From a virus, in the IMG/VR virus record IMGVR_UViG_3300006802_000031, positions 1-39,294 of that record: a stretch of 39,294 nt of DNA. One strand, given 5' to 3'. Positions 18,394 to 24,867 of the stretch are shown piece after piece (the first letter of the stretch is position 1; every line of letters begins with the position of its first letter). A program made the translations under genes and the position numbers. Below the pieces are notes generated by a model. It was given only the letters and a program-made list of their open reading frames with translations, did not search any database and was not told the DNA's origin.

Positions 18394-18620
18394 TGGGCGC
18401 ATCAAGTTACGATTACGAGCAAATAGGAGACCCAATACAGCAATTGGTTGTGGCTCAGAATGAGATTATGGAAGACTCAGATATTGCACAAGAGTTAGTG
18501 GAGTCAATCGCTAACACAGTAGGTTGGTGGCCAGTGGTGGGGCTGATACTATGTGGGGCAATTTTTGTGTTCAAAAAGAGAATAAAGAGGGCTTTAATAG
18601 CTTTTATTCGGGAGAAATGA
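18393..18620 (+). CDS. Small membrane protein, holin candidate
   Basis: 75 aa with one strong membrane segment near residues 45-63 (VGWWPVVGLILCGAIFVF) and a basic tail (KKRIKRALIAFIREK). It begins within the stop of the giant protein (TAATG). Size, topology and position at the end of the late operon fit a single-span holin. Evidence is topological only. Confidence 0.55.
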   Translation: MGASSYDYEQIGDPIQQLVVAQNEIMEDSDIAQELVESIANTVGWWPVVGLILCGAIFVFKKRIKRALIAFIREK

Positions 18621-18624
18621 TACA

Positions 18625-19005
18625 ATGGTCCCAACGTTAGAAAACTTTCAGGAATTAAATGAACCAATGAGCGATCCAAGCGCAAAAGAGTATTTCGATT
18701 TAGCCTTCAACAACATTAATTCTAAGATGGCACACCTAGAGCGTAAGCTTGACGAAGAACAAGTTTCCCGTAGGCGTCACCAACAGAGATACAGTGAGGA
18801 ATTGAGAGCTGCTATGATCACCATGCAGATGCTTCAGACGGAATTCGCTAACCTTAGAAGAGAGATTGATAGCCACATTCATGAGGCAGGACCAGTTAGA
18901 GATCAAGTGCTTGCGAATACCTCATTTAGAAAGACAGTGAAATTTGCTATAGTTGGGTTATATACTTCTATTGTAGCTTTACTTACTCAAAAGTGGTGGG
19001 GCTAA
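18625..19005 (+). CDS. Coiled coil with C-terminal membrane anchor (XhlA-like holin or lysis accessory)
   Basis: 126 aa. Residues about 30-85 are a charged coiled coil, and the last 20 (FAIVGLYTSIVALLTQKWWG) a membrane anchor. This order resembles XhlA-type lysis proteins, though this protein is longer. GGGAGAAA precedes the ATG. It overlaps the DUF1353 gene by one base, which implies co-translation. Confidence 0.5.
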   Translation: MVPTLENFQELNEPMSDPSAKEYFDLAFNNINSKMAHLERKLDEEQVSRRRHQQRYSEELRAAMITMQMLQTEFANLRREIDSHIHEAGPVRDQVLANTSFRKTVKFAIVGLYTSIVALLTQKWWG

Positions 19006-19394
19006 TGCAATCTCCTAATTATGAATTCGTCACGGCTTTATGTCGTCAACATAACGTGAACCCTACAGGGATGCGCTGGATAGAATACTGTTACGCTATA
19101 AACTATGATGCTAAAAGTGACGGCATATCATTAGTCTCTGATTTAAGCTTTGAAGCTTTCGATAAGCCATCACAGCAGAAACACCCAGCAGGGGTAGTGC
19201 ATGATTACCTTTATTGGACAGGGGCTATTTCACGTAAATCAGCCGACATAATATTTAGAGACATCTTAATCGATTTTGGACATCCAATCAGAGCGTGGAT
19301 AAGGTATTACGGATTACGAGCTGGCGGCTGGTATGTTTGGAATAAATGCAGAAAGGCAGATCATGAACGGAAAAATCAACCCAGACCCCATTAA
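19005..19394 (+). CDS. DUF1353-family protein
   Basis: 129 aa from ATG 19005, which overlaps the upstream TAA. A GTG start at 18993 is possible but less natural. The core HPAGVVHDYLYWTG then SRKSADIIFRDIL and a late RAWIRYYGLRAGG match the DUF1353 pattern of phage proteins. No recognised endolysin exists in the genome, and this is the only enzyme-like candidate beside the holin-like genes. The conserved HD pair may be catalytic or metal-binding, which is inference. Confidence 0.65.
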   Translation: MQSPNYEFVTALCRQHNVNPTGMRWIEYCYAINYDAKSDGISLVSDLSFEAFDKPSQQKHPAGVVHDYLYWTGAISRKSADIIFRDILIDFGHPIRAWIRYYGLRAGGWYVWNKCRKADHERKNQPRPH

Positions 19395-19536
19395 GCGAAT
19401 AAATGCGCGTTTAAGTCAGATCAATAGCCACTTTTCTATCATGCAAGCTATGGTTCGTAGCGTAATGATTGATGTTAAAGAGCTAGAAAAGAACCCTACG
19501 GGGGGAAACAAAGGGAGTAAAACCCCCGCAGGGTAG
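19363..19536 (+). CDS. Small helical protein at the end of the late operon
   Basis: 57 aa from ATG 19363, with AAAGG upstream and a 32-nt overlap with the DUF1353 gene. The middle is helical (IKRINARLSQINSHFSIMQ) and the tail Gly/Lys-rich. The last codons lie in the hairpin region at 19494-19533. Unknown function. Confidence 0.5.
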   Translation: MNGKINPDPIKRINARLSQINSHFSIMQAMVRSVMIDVKELEKNPTGGNKGSKTPAG

Positions 19537-19557
19537 ACTGGAGAGAGTCTTTCTCTC
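19494..19557. terminator. Convergent terminator region
   Basis: This lies at the meeting point of rightward late genes and leftward genes. An 11-bp arm at 19494-19504 (CCCTACGGGGG) pairs with 19523-19533 (CCCCCGCAGGG) with one mismatch. A second small hairpin, GAGAGA 19541-19546 with TCTCTC 19552-19557, follows before a pyrimidine-rich stretch. There is no long T run. The terminator role is inferred from convergence. Confidence 0.45.
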
Positions 19558-19591
19558 TATAGCAAACTAATCTTTGTGATTCAATTAAAAG

Positions 19592-19939
19592 TTAAACTGC
19601 GTACATTTTATCGTACTGTTCTTGTCTTAATTTAAAATATTTTACTTTGTTTCCATAGGCAATGTTTCCTATAGATTTCAGCGCTTTTACTAAATCGTAG
19701 GTAAAATTGGTTTGGAAGTGATTAGAAACAAGATATTCTAATGGAATTTTTTTTAAAAACATCCATTTCTTTCTTCGACCTAAATCAGATAGCATCTCAT
19801 ATTGCAATTGATTCGCTATCATCCTAAATTCTGAAGTAGGTTCACAATTTCTAGTTATTTGATCAATAGCGTCATTAAGATCACCATTAATCTTGCGCGC
19901 CATTGCTTTCCTAAAGAATAATGGGAATATCTCTTTCAT
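19592..19939 (-). CDS. Unknown leftward protein
   Basis: 115 aa, basic and mainly helical (RKAMARKINGDLNDAIDQIT, later YLVSNHFQTNFTYDLVKAL). No known motif. It follows the coiled-coil gene by 7 nt in a two-gene leftward operon facing the late operon, with only a weak ribosome-binding site. Possibly coupled to its upstream partner. Confidence 0.55.
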   Translation of the reverse strand: MKEIFPLFFRKAMARKINGDLNDAIDQITRNCEPTSEFRMIANQLQYEMLSDLGRRKKWMFLKKIPLEYLVSNHFQTNFTYDLVKALKSIGNIAYGNKVKYFKLRQEQYDKMYAV

Positions 19940-19946
19940 ACTAACT

Positions 19947-20537
19947 CTATTTGTTTAAATTCACATAAACATCAACTTGTTTTAAAGAAACGTCTTTAGG
20001 CCCTTCAATTTCTTGTCGTTTAGTAGGGCTTACTTTATCAATGAACATACCAACTGTTTTTAATGCGCGATCAACAGCGTTATTAGCTTCATCTTTAAGG
20101 TCGCCGTAATTCTTTTCAAGGAAGTCTTCGCGCGTTTTAAGGAGTTCTGTTTGCACTTTAAGCAATATTCCTTCTTTTTCTTTCTCAAATTCTCTACGTG
20201 CTAATCCAATCTTATGATTTGCTAAATCAACTTTCTTTTCTGCTTCATGGTGAACTCTTTGTTTCTCTAATTCTAATGCTTGGTTAAGACTCATGATTTC
20301 ATTTTCATGCTCTATTTTTATTTTAGATTCTCTGCTAAGATGGTTATTCCTTAATTCATTCAACTCGTGTTGATGATCAAGCTTTATCTTGGTGGCTTCA
20401 TTCTCTTTTTCAATGAGTTTCTTTTCAATGTCTTGTGCCTTATCAAGCATTGTGTTTAGTTCTTTAAAGTCAGACACTTTAATGTGTTCTAACTCTCTTC
20501 TCATTTTTAAATAATTTCTGTAGCTATCAAAAAACAT
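19947..20537 (-). CDS. Long coiled-coil protein, unknown
   Basis: 196 aa. Residues about 12-150 are almost unbroken charged heptads (Glu/Lys/His-rich), followed by a short globular end. A strong AAGGAGGTAAC site precedes the ATG. The N-terminus (MFFDSYRNYLKMRREL) is not clearly a signal or membrane segment. It is transcribed from the promoter region shared with the ribbon-helix-helix gene. Candidate structural tether or host-interaction protein. Confidence 0.6.
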   Translation of the reverse strand: MFFDSYRNYLKMRRELEHIKVSDFKELNTMLDKAQDIEKKLIEKENEATKIKLDHQHELNELRNNHLSRESKIKIEHENEIMSLNQALELEKQRVHHEAEKKVDLANHKIGLARREFEKEKEGILLKVQTELLKTREDFLEKNYGDLKDEANNAVDRALKTVGMFIDKVSPTKRQEIEGPKDVSLKQVDVYVNLNK

Positions 20538-20567
20538 AGTGTTACCTCCTTTTGTTTTTTAATTTGA

Positions 20568-20608
20568 TTGACAACACTGACACTATTGGATACGTTGGAT
20601 GTTGTCAA
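20568..20608. promoter_or_regulatory. Face-to-face promoters inside an inverted repeat
   Basis: TTGACAACA at 20568-20576 and TGTTGTCAA at 20600-20608 are perfect 9-bp inverted arms 23 nt apart. Each arm contains TTGACA as a -35 box pointing inward. Rightward: TTGACA 20568-20573, 17-nt spacer, TACGTT 20591-20596. Leftward: TTGACA 20608-20603, 17-nt spacer, TAGTGT 20585-20580. The -10 boxes are weak. The layout suggests two overlapping promoters controlled by one dimeric repressor, probably the ribbon-helix-helix protein next door. Confidence 0.5.
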
Positions 20609-20628
20609 CAACAAAAAGAGGATTGATT

Positions 20629-20790
20629 ATGAAAATAGAAGTTAGACCTATCATTCGCATAGGGCCTAGACATTGGGATAGGCTTAAATTCTTATCTATT
20701 AAGAAAGGCGAAACAATGTCTGTTGTGTTAGGTAATTTATTAGAGAAAGCAATGGAGCAAAAAAAGTATAAGGGGTTAGAAAATGGATAA
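20629..20790 (+). CDS. Ribbon-helix-helix-like DNA-binding protein
   Basis: 53 aa from ATG 20629, with AGAGGA upstream. An in-frame ATG at 20599 lies within the inverted repeat and lacks a site. A beta-strand (KIEVRPIIRI) is followed by two helices with the RHH spacing (RHWDRLKFLSIKKGETMSVV, LLEKAMEQ). First gene of the rightward early block and next to an inverted-repeat promoter, it is a good candidate autoregulator. Confidence 0.5.
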   Translation: MKIEVRPIIRIGPRHWDRLKFLSIKKGETMSVVLGNLLEKAMEQKKYKGLENG

Positions 20791-20944
20791 AAACCTTATT
20801 GAGGTGTTGAAGTTAATTGCAGTTGAATCGACTAAAGGACGATGGGGGACAGGTGAGAAACTGAGGTCTTTGATTGATGAGATTATTGAAAACGATAAAC
20901 CAAAGAGGGCAATTAATGGGAAGATTTCCAAGCGAGTTACATGA
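20783..20944 (+). CDS. Small helical protein, unknown
   Basis: 53 aa beginning within the last codons of the RHH gene (8-nt overlap). It contains helical segments NLIEVLKLIAVES and KLRSLIDEIIEND and a basic end. No distinct ribosome-binding site beyond the purine-rich AAGGGG about 8 nt upstream. Tight packing supports it. No function known. Confidence 0.45.
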   Translation: MDKNLIEVLKLIAVESTKGRWGTGEKLRSLIDEIIENDKPKRAINGKISKRVT

Positions 20945-21047
20945 TTATTGGAAGGAGGGGGCGCTCGATAAGGTTGGCCCTTACGAAGAGGAAGAGGAAA
21001 ACGAGGAAGAAGAAGGAGAGAGTGAATGCCAAACACAGGAGATATAA
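20916..21047 (+). CDS. Small acidic protein, unknown
   Basis: 43 aa. A neutral start (GRFPSELHDYWKEG) leads to a run dominated by Glu. AGAGGG precedes the ATG. It overlaps both neighbours by 22-29 nt, common in this block. The acidic tail resembles DNA-mimic or anti-restriction style small proteins, but that is speculation. Coding status is uncertain. Confidence 0.35.
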   Translation: MGRFPSELHDYWKEGALDKVGPYEEEEENEEEEGESECQTQEI

Positions 21048-21370
21048 CTAAAGTGTTACTTGTTATTCCGTGGGATTATGTGAAGCCTGATAAATTCCCT
21101 ACAAGTTATGGGGAAGTTGACTTTGAAACATTTTGTTATAAAGTTAAAGAGTCACTATTAAAGAAAAAGAATATTGAAACGGAAGTAGCTTACAAAGGTG
21201 CAGGAAATAAAAGAAAAGTTTGTCTTAGACGTAAGGTACTTGTGGAGGTAGACCGTAATGCTTACAGAAAAACACCACTCGTTAATAAGGATGGAAGCAG
21301 AATCAGAATTATTAAAGATGACGCTTGTGGGCATAGGAAAAATAATAAGAGCTATGGAGGAGGATGGTAA
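21026..21370 (+). CDS. Unknown basic protein
   Basis: 114 aa with AAGGAGAG 6 nt before the ATG. A beta/alpha start (KVLLVIPWDYVKPDKFPTSY) is followed by a very basic half (AGNKRKVCLRRKVLVEVDRN). Its stop codon overlaps the start of the RecB-like nuclease (TAATG). The basic surface and location suggest a replication or recombination role. Confidence 0.55.
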   Translation: MPNTGDITKVLLVIPWDYVKPDKFPTSYGEVDFETFCYKVKESLLKKKNIETEVAYKGAGNKRKVCLRRKVLVEVDRNAYRKTPLVNKDGSRIRIIKDDACGHRKNNKSYGGGW

Positions 21371-22215
21371 TGGTCTTAGCGAAATCACAGCCTCCAAGGA
21401 AGAAGAAAGCGCCCTCTGAATCCGGACACTTTTATTACGGCGATGGGAGTCCCTGTTTTGTAGTCCCCAACTTATCCCAACCAGGGAAAGATCGTAACAC
21501 GACGGTGGCTGATGCTAGGAAGCTTGGGCTTTATCCTTCAGTGACGACCATAATTGGTTGCTTGAAATCCCTTGACCTCAATTATTGGTCTGAGGGAGTG
21601 GTGATAGACACGTGTTACGATAATCCCATGAGCATCACACAGGACAAGAATGAGTACGAGGACATGATCAGGGCGATTGTGACTGAGTTTAAAGCCAAGG
21701 CGCCGGATGAAGGGACGAAGGTCCATAAATCTTTGGAGACTAACTTATTCAAAGAACATATCCCTGAAGATCACCCCCACTTCAAACAAATCATAAGTGT
21801 CAACGCCTGGCTGTTTGAGAACGGCATAGAGGACGGGGAATCTGAGGTAGAGCTTGTCCCTGATGATTGCGGATTTGGCGGCTGTGTGGATTTCAGGGGA
21901 TTCTACAAGGATTCTAAAAGAAAGTGTGTCATTGATTTTAAGACGGTCAATACAGTGGATAAGAAGATCATACAAAGAGACTCACACAAGTTGCAATTGG
22001 CTGCCTACAAGTTAGGATTAGGGAAAGATTATATCGATGCTGACCTGATCAACTTATACGTCAGCAGGGACAATCCTGGTTTCGTTGAGGCGATCAGAGT
22101 ACCGGAAGAACAGCACATGAAATTAACAGAGCGGTTTGTATTATTGAAATCATATTACGAAATAACAAACAAACTAACCAAAGGAGATAGGAAAAATGGT
22201 AATGGCAAAAGCTGA
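21370..22215 (+). CDS. PD-(D/E)XK (RecB/Cas4-like) nuclease
   Basis: 281 aa. ATG 21370 overlaps the upstream stop, and ATG 21364 is an alternative. Motifs run in RecB-nuclease order: GTKVHKSLE (motif with His) near residue 116, GFGGCVDF near 166 (metal Asp), VIDFKT near 185 (D-x-K catalytic), and QLAAYKLG near 207. Known for the family: Mg-dependent exonuclease or endonuclease on DNA ends. It sits with the SSB-like gene, overlapping by 20 nt, as in many phage recombination/replication modules. Confidence 0.8.
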   Translation: MVLAKSQPPRKKKAPSESGHFYYGDGSPCFVVPNLSQPGKDRNTTVADARKLGLYPSVTTIIGCLKSLDLNYWSEGVVIDTCYDNPMSITQDKNEYEDMIRAIVTEFKAKAPDEGTKVHKSLETNLFKEHIPEDHPHFKQIISVNAWLFENGIEDGESEVELVPDDCGFGGCVDFRGFYKDSKRKCVIDFKTVNTVDKKIIQRDSHKLQLAAYKLGLGKDYIDADLINLYVSRDNPGFVEAIRVPEEQHMKLTERFVLLKSYYEITNKLTKGDRKNGNGKS

Positions 22216-22726
22216 ACAAATAGATAGAGAAGAAACCCCAATAGGATTGCAAAACGCAATATGTGCTTTTAGTGTAGATTTAGGAATACAAGAATCTACC
22301 TATGAAGGTGAGAAAACAAAGAAGCATGAAGTCTTACTGTGTTGGGAGCTTGAAGAGAAAATGACGAAAGGTAAATTCCAAGGGAAACCTTTTATGGTGT
22401 CCAAACGGTACAATGTTTCATTGGGCAAGAAAGCCAATTTGTCCTTAGCGTTAGAAGGTTGGTTTGCTAGGGAATTCACCCCAGAACAAAGGGAGATTGG
22501 GTTTGATACCGATCAGCTTGTTGGAACTCAGTGCACACTAACATTAACTAAGACTCCTAAAGGAAGCGTCAAGGTAACAGCCATAGCACCTATGCAAAAG
22601 AACGCCACTAAATTGGAGATTGTCAACGAAGAGCCACCAAAATGGGCGATTGAGCTTGCTGAGAAAGGCGGAGCTACTGAGTATTGTGGTGGGGCGAGTG
22701 CTAAATCAGATCAGATACCATTCTGA
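22196..22726 (+). CDS. SSB-like protein with DQIPF C-terminal tip
   Basis: 176 aa. A beta-rich core (KKHEVLLCWELEEK, MVSKRYNVSL, LVGTQCTLTLTKT) suggests an OB-like fold. The chain ends SDQIPF, closely resembling the DDIPF tip by which bacterial SSB recruits partners. It is encoded directly after the nuclease, with AGGAGAT upstream. Likely binds single-stranded DNA. The family resemblance is to phage proteins usually annotated as hypothetical next to such nucleases. Confidence 0.6.
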   Translation: MVMAKAEQIDREETPIGLQNAICAFSVDLGIQESTYEGEKTKKHEVLLCWELEEKMTKGKFQGKPFMVSKRYNVSLGKKANLSLALEGWFAREFTPEQREIGFDTDQLVGTQCTLTLTKTPKGSVKVTAIAPMQKNATKLEIVNEEPPKWAIELAEKGGATEYCGGASAKSDQIPF

Positions 22727-23100
22727 TGAACAGAGCTGACAAGACCAGGCGATTAGCTGTGGAGTTGATGGGCTACATGCTGCTAGAAACTCCATGCGAT
22801 GTTCGTGTTGGTAGCACAATCTATAAATATAATGACGATGACATTGTTGTTATTAGAGGTGATGGATCTTCAGAATGGAACCCCTACGAATCTATAGCTG
22901 ATGCTTGGCAGATTGTGGAGAGGATGAATGGTATTGATATCCACATATCACGGTACTCTGATGAGACAGGAAATTTCTATGTAGTTAAAACAGGAGATGG
23001 GAGACTGGGGTCTGAATGGGGGGGTAGAGACTGCAAAGAAGCAATCTGTGAGGCCGCCCTCAAATACCTGGATCATAAACAGGAGGATAAGGAGGATTAA
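22726..23100 (+). CDS. Phage ABA-sandwich-domain protein
   Basis: 124 aa. WNPYESIADAWQIVERM and the C-terminal CKEAICEAALKYL follow the phage ABA sandwich (BC1872-type) pattern. It starts in the stop of the SSB-like gene (TGATG). Molecular function of the family is unknown. Its ending is Asp/Glu/Lys-rich. Confidence 0.65.
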   Translation: MNRADKTRRLAVELMGYMLLETPCDVRVGSTIYKYNDDDIVVIRGDGSSEWNPYESIADAWQIVERMNGIDIHISRYSDETGNFYVVKTGDGRLGSEWGGRDCKEAICEAALKYLDHKQEDKED

Positions 23101-23115
23101 CAATGGCTGACTTAA
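23087..23115 (+). repeat. Duplicated translation-initiation module, copy 1
   Basis: The stretch from ATAAGGAGGATTAACAATGG into the codons for M-A-D-L recurs at 23477-23505 with a single mismatch. It carries a strong ribosome-binding site and start region, and serves a different gene at each site. Confidence 0.8.
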
Positions 23116-23309
23116 AACCCTGTCCTTTTTGCGGTAAAAAAGCATCGATTAGTACAAAAAAGATGCGAGGTTCGCAAAGTTTTAAAGATGGCGATGATAA
23201 TTGTTATTATTATTTTGTAGGTTGTTTTAAACCTAAATGTAGCGTCAAACCTAAGACTCTAGCGCCATTTAGCAAATTAGCGGTTTCATATTGGAATACA
23301 AGAGTATGA
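23103..23309 (+). CDS. Lar-like restriction-alleviation zinc ribbon
   Basis: 68 aa. LKPCPFCGKKAS at the start, a second knuckle (CFKPKC) and the closing SYWNTRV are the hallmarks of the Lar/restriction alleviation family. Known for E. coli Rac Lar: modulates type I restriction-modification. Here the assignment is by pattern only. Strong AAGGAGG upstream. Confidence 0.65.
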   Translation: MADLKPCPFCGKKASISTKKMRGSQSFKDGDDNCYYYFVGCFKPKCSVKPKTLAPFSKLAVSYWNTRV

Positions 23310-23337
23310 ATGAAAAAGAAACTGAAGGAGGGTTAAC

Positions 23338-23490
23338 ATGGTGAACTTTAAGAAGAAAAAAAAGTTCAAACGGTTAGGCAAAGATCCTTTTGAGATAGTC
23401 GTTAAAGATTTTAAGGAAGGTAAGGTTATACGTTTATTGCCGCCTTATATCAAAGAGCTATCCTTTAAAGAAAGTAATAAGGAGGATTAA
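23338..23490 (+). CDS. Small basic protein
   Basis: 50 aa. GAAGGAGGG precedes the ATG at an ideal distance. A lysine run (FKKKKKFKRLGKD) is followed by a short beta/alpha unit (FEIVVKDFKEGKVIRLLPPY). The stop lies inside the second copy of the repeated initiation module. Function unknown. Confidence 0.5.
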   Translation: MVNFKKKKKFKRLGKDPFEIVVKDFKEGKVIRLLPPYIKELSFKESNKED

Positions 23491-23505
23491 CAATGGCAGA
23501 CTTAA
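23477..23505 (+). repeat. Duplicated translation-initiation module, copy 2
   Basis: Second copy of the 29-bp sequence found at 23087-23115, one mismatch. It serves the 79-aa gene at 23493. Suggests duplication of an upstream region with replacement of the coding part. Confidence 0.8.
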
Positions 23506-23732
23506 GTTTCACAGATGACATCGGGGTTAAAATAAGCATATCAGGGCCGCAAGAATCAGTAATGGAATATGCGGCAAAGTTGCAAGGAGGTGCCCAACAA
23601 GACACGTTAGGCAAGTTACTGAGTGGCGCTGATAGCAATGATATACAGATGATTGCTAAGAGCTTAGGATATGAGAAGTTCAACGCAAGCAAGACATTGG
23701 GAGCGTTGAGTTTGTTGAAGAAGTTCTTATAA
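23493..23732 (+). CDS. Small protein of unknown function
   Basis: 79 aa with a beta start (LSFTDDIGVKISISG) then helices (VMEYAAKLQGG, LSLLKKFL). Strong ribosome-binding site from the repeated module. Its final codons TTA-TAA form the -10 box of the promoter for the folded element at 23738-23816. Confidence 0.55.
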   Translation: MADLSFTDDIGVKISISGPQESVMEYAAKLQGGAQQDTLGKLLSGADSNDIQMIAKSLGYEKFNASKTLGALSLLKKFL

Positions 23733-23733
23733 T
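23706..23733 (+). promoter_or_regulatory. Sigma70-like promoter before folded element 1
   Basis: TTGAGT at 23706-23711, 16-nt spacer, perfect TATAAT at 23728-23733. Predicted start is near 23740, at the first bases of the fold. The TAA stop of the upstream gene is inside the -10 box. Confidence 0.55.
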
Positions 23734-23737
23734 CTTA

Positions 23738-23816
23738 CCCCGCCGGTAGGGTTTGTGGTGCGTATATACGGGTAACTACGGCTCGTTTGAAAGCAAATCC
23801 TACCGCGTAGGCGGGG
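23738..23816 (+). ncRNA. Folded element 1, candidate small RNA
   Basis: Arms: CCCCGCC 23738-23744 with GGCGGGG 23810-23816, and GGTAGGGTTTG 23745-23755 with CAAATCCTACC 23794-23804, leaving a 5-nt bulge on the 3' side. The one non-Watson-Crick pair is G-U on the plus strand and would be C-A on the minus strand, so the plus-strand RNA folds better. The apical region holds the palindrome CGTATATACG at 23761-23770. A promoter sits directly upstream. There is no U run at the end. Confidence 0.45.
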
Positions 23817-23833
23817 CTCACCCAAAAGAGAGA

Positions 23834-23879
23834 GTTATTAAAGAATCAATAGGAATATATGATTTCGGATGCGAGTATT
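23834..23879 (+). pseudogene. Decayed copy of the start of the CDCGK zinc-ribbon gene
   Basis: This 46-base stretch aligns without gaps to 24097-24142. Read in the same frame it gives VIKESIGIYDFGCEY then stop, against VMGESIDIYDFGGEYS in the intact gene. The ATG is lost (ATT) and a stop follows, so this is a remnant of a duplication. The start of the gene at 23869 uses the same bases in another frame. Confidence 0.6.
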
Positions 23880-24072
23880 GAATAATCACAAGACTGAGGA
23901 AATTAGGGCGTTAATCACTGACATATTCGATGGGGACGAGGTTAGATCAGCCCTTTGGTTTGTCACTAAAAATAAATTATTAGAGGATTTTACCCCCAAA
24001 GAAATGATTGAGTCAGGTCGAATCGACAAATTATATAATTGTCTTTTTGATGCAGTTGATAGAGGTGAATAG
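23869..24072 (+). CDS. Small protein resembling MbcA/ParS antitoxin C-terminal region
   Basis: 67 aa. LWFVTKNKLLEDFTPKEMIE followed by LYNCLFDAVD resembles the W-x-x-x-N-x-x-L-x-x-x-x-P helix-turn seen in MbcA/ParS/Xre-type antitoxins. No partner RES-type toxin is visible nearby. The start lies within the decayed repeat and no clear ribosome-binding site precedes it, so the start is uncertain. Confidence 0.45.
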   Translation: MRVLNNHKTEEIRALITDIFDGDEVRSALWFVTKNKLLEDFTPKEMIESGRIDKLYNCLFDAVDRGE

Positions 24073-24099
24073 TGGATAAGGGAAAAAGGCGGTGAAGTT

Positions 24100-24285
24100 A
24101 TGGGCGAATCAATAGACATATACGATTTCGGAGGAGAGTATTCGCAAATATACGCAGCTAAATGTGACTGTGGTAAAGTGATAAAAGTTTCTACGCAAGA
24201 GTATAGAAACCCAGAATATACAACAAGCATTTATATTAAGTGTGATTGTGGCAAATCTGTGTATTTTGAGTTGCCTGTAAACTAA
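24100..24285 (+). CDS. Small zinc-ribbon protein
   Basis: 61 aa with two CDCGK knuckles (residues about 22-26 and 49-53) separated by a beta-rich linker, a compact zinc ribbon. The N-terminal MGESIDIYDFGGEY region is duplicated and decayed at 23834-23879. Function unknown. Confidence 0.6.
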   Translation: MGESIDIYDFGGEYSQIYAAKCDCGKVIKVSTQEYRNPEYTTSIYIKCDCGKSVYFELPVN

Positions 24286-24299
24286 AGGAGAGAGTCACA

Positions 24300-24548
24300 A
24301 TGAAGAAAGCAATAATTACATTCATGTTAGGTATCATTTTAGCGTATAGCCAACTATGTCATTGTGGGAGCGATGGGTTCTTCACTGGTAAATCATTCAT
24401 TAGCGGAAACAGGCCAATGGATATATTCCAGTGCCACGACTATGGACATCTGTATCACGTTAAGGCATTTGGGGGGCATCGTCAGAAACAAGAGGAAGAG
24501 GATTGTGCGGATGAGAATAACGACAATGACTTTGGGCCTTATCAATGA
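24300..24548 (+). CDS. Small exported protein
   Basis: 82 aa. Residues 1-19 (KKAIITFMLGIILAYSQLC) form a signal peptide or membrane anchor, followed by a Cys/His-containing region and an acidic, Asp/Asn-rich tail. AAAGGAGAG precedes the ATG. Likely acts in the periplasm or on the membrane. Role unknown, possibly host takeover or exclusion. Confidence 0.55.
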   Translation: MKKAIITFMLGIILAYSQLCHCGSDGFFTGKSFISGNRPMDIFQCHDYGHLYHVKAFGGHRQKQEEEDCADENNDNDFGPYQ

Positions 24549-24781
24549 GAGAGATCGTTGATAAGAGCATGGATCGAAGTGGATTGGACGCTAACAAGGT
24601 CAAAGAAATAGTGGCTTACATGAAGAAGCATCAAGTGAAGCCTGGTATTATTAAGACGCAAGAAGAAGTGGACAGGCTAAATATGTTAGACCAATACTTC
24701 GGAATTGAGGGGAACAATTGGAAAGTTGGCGATAAATGTTACTCTTTGCCGATGAACCTTCAGATATTATCGGACTTTTGA
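24545..24781 (+). CDS. Small helical protein, unknown
   Basis: 78 aa starting within the stop of the exported-protein gene (ATGA). Helical beginning (DANKVKEIVAYMKKHQ) and a C-terminal beta part. It is followed immediately by folded element 2, which could terminate its transcript. Confidence 0.5.
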   Translation: MREIVDKSMDRSGLDANKVKEIVAYMKKHQVKPGIIKTQEEVDRLNMLDQYFGIEGNNWKVGDKCYSLPMNLQILSDF

Positions 24782-24786
24782 ATACT

Positions 24787-24851
24787 AACCCCTATCGCTT
24801 CGGAGGTAGGGTGCGGGGTGGTGCGTTTTAAGGGATTTTAGCGCATCACCC
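24787..24851 (+). ncRNA. Folded element 2: tandem hairpins, terminator or small RNA
   Basis: Hairpin a: CCCTATC and GGTAGGG around a CUUCGG tetraloop core. Hairpin b: GGGTGGTGCG 24816-24825 with CGCATCACCC 24842-24851. Each contains a G-U or U-G pair that exists only in the plus-strand RNA. Hairpin b is followed by TTGCTTTTATAT, so this may be a plain intrinsic terminator. I see no good promoter directly before it. Confidence 0.45.
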
Positions 24852-24867
24852 TTGCTTTTATATCTAA

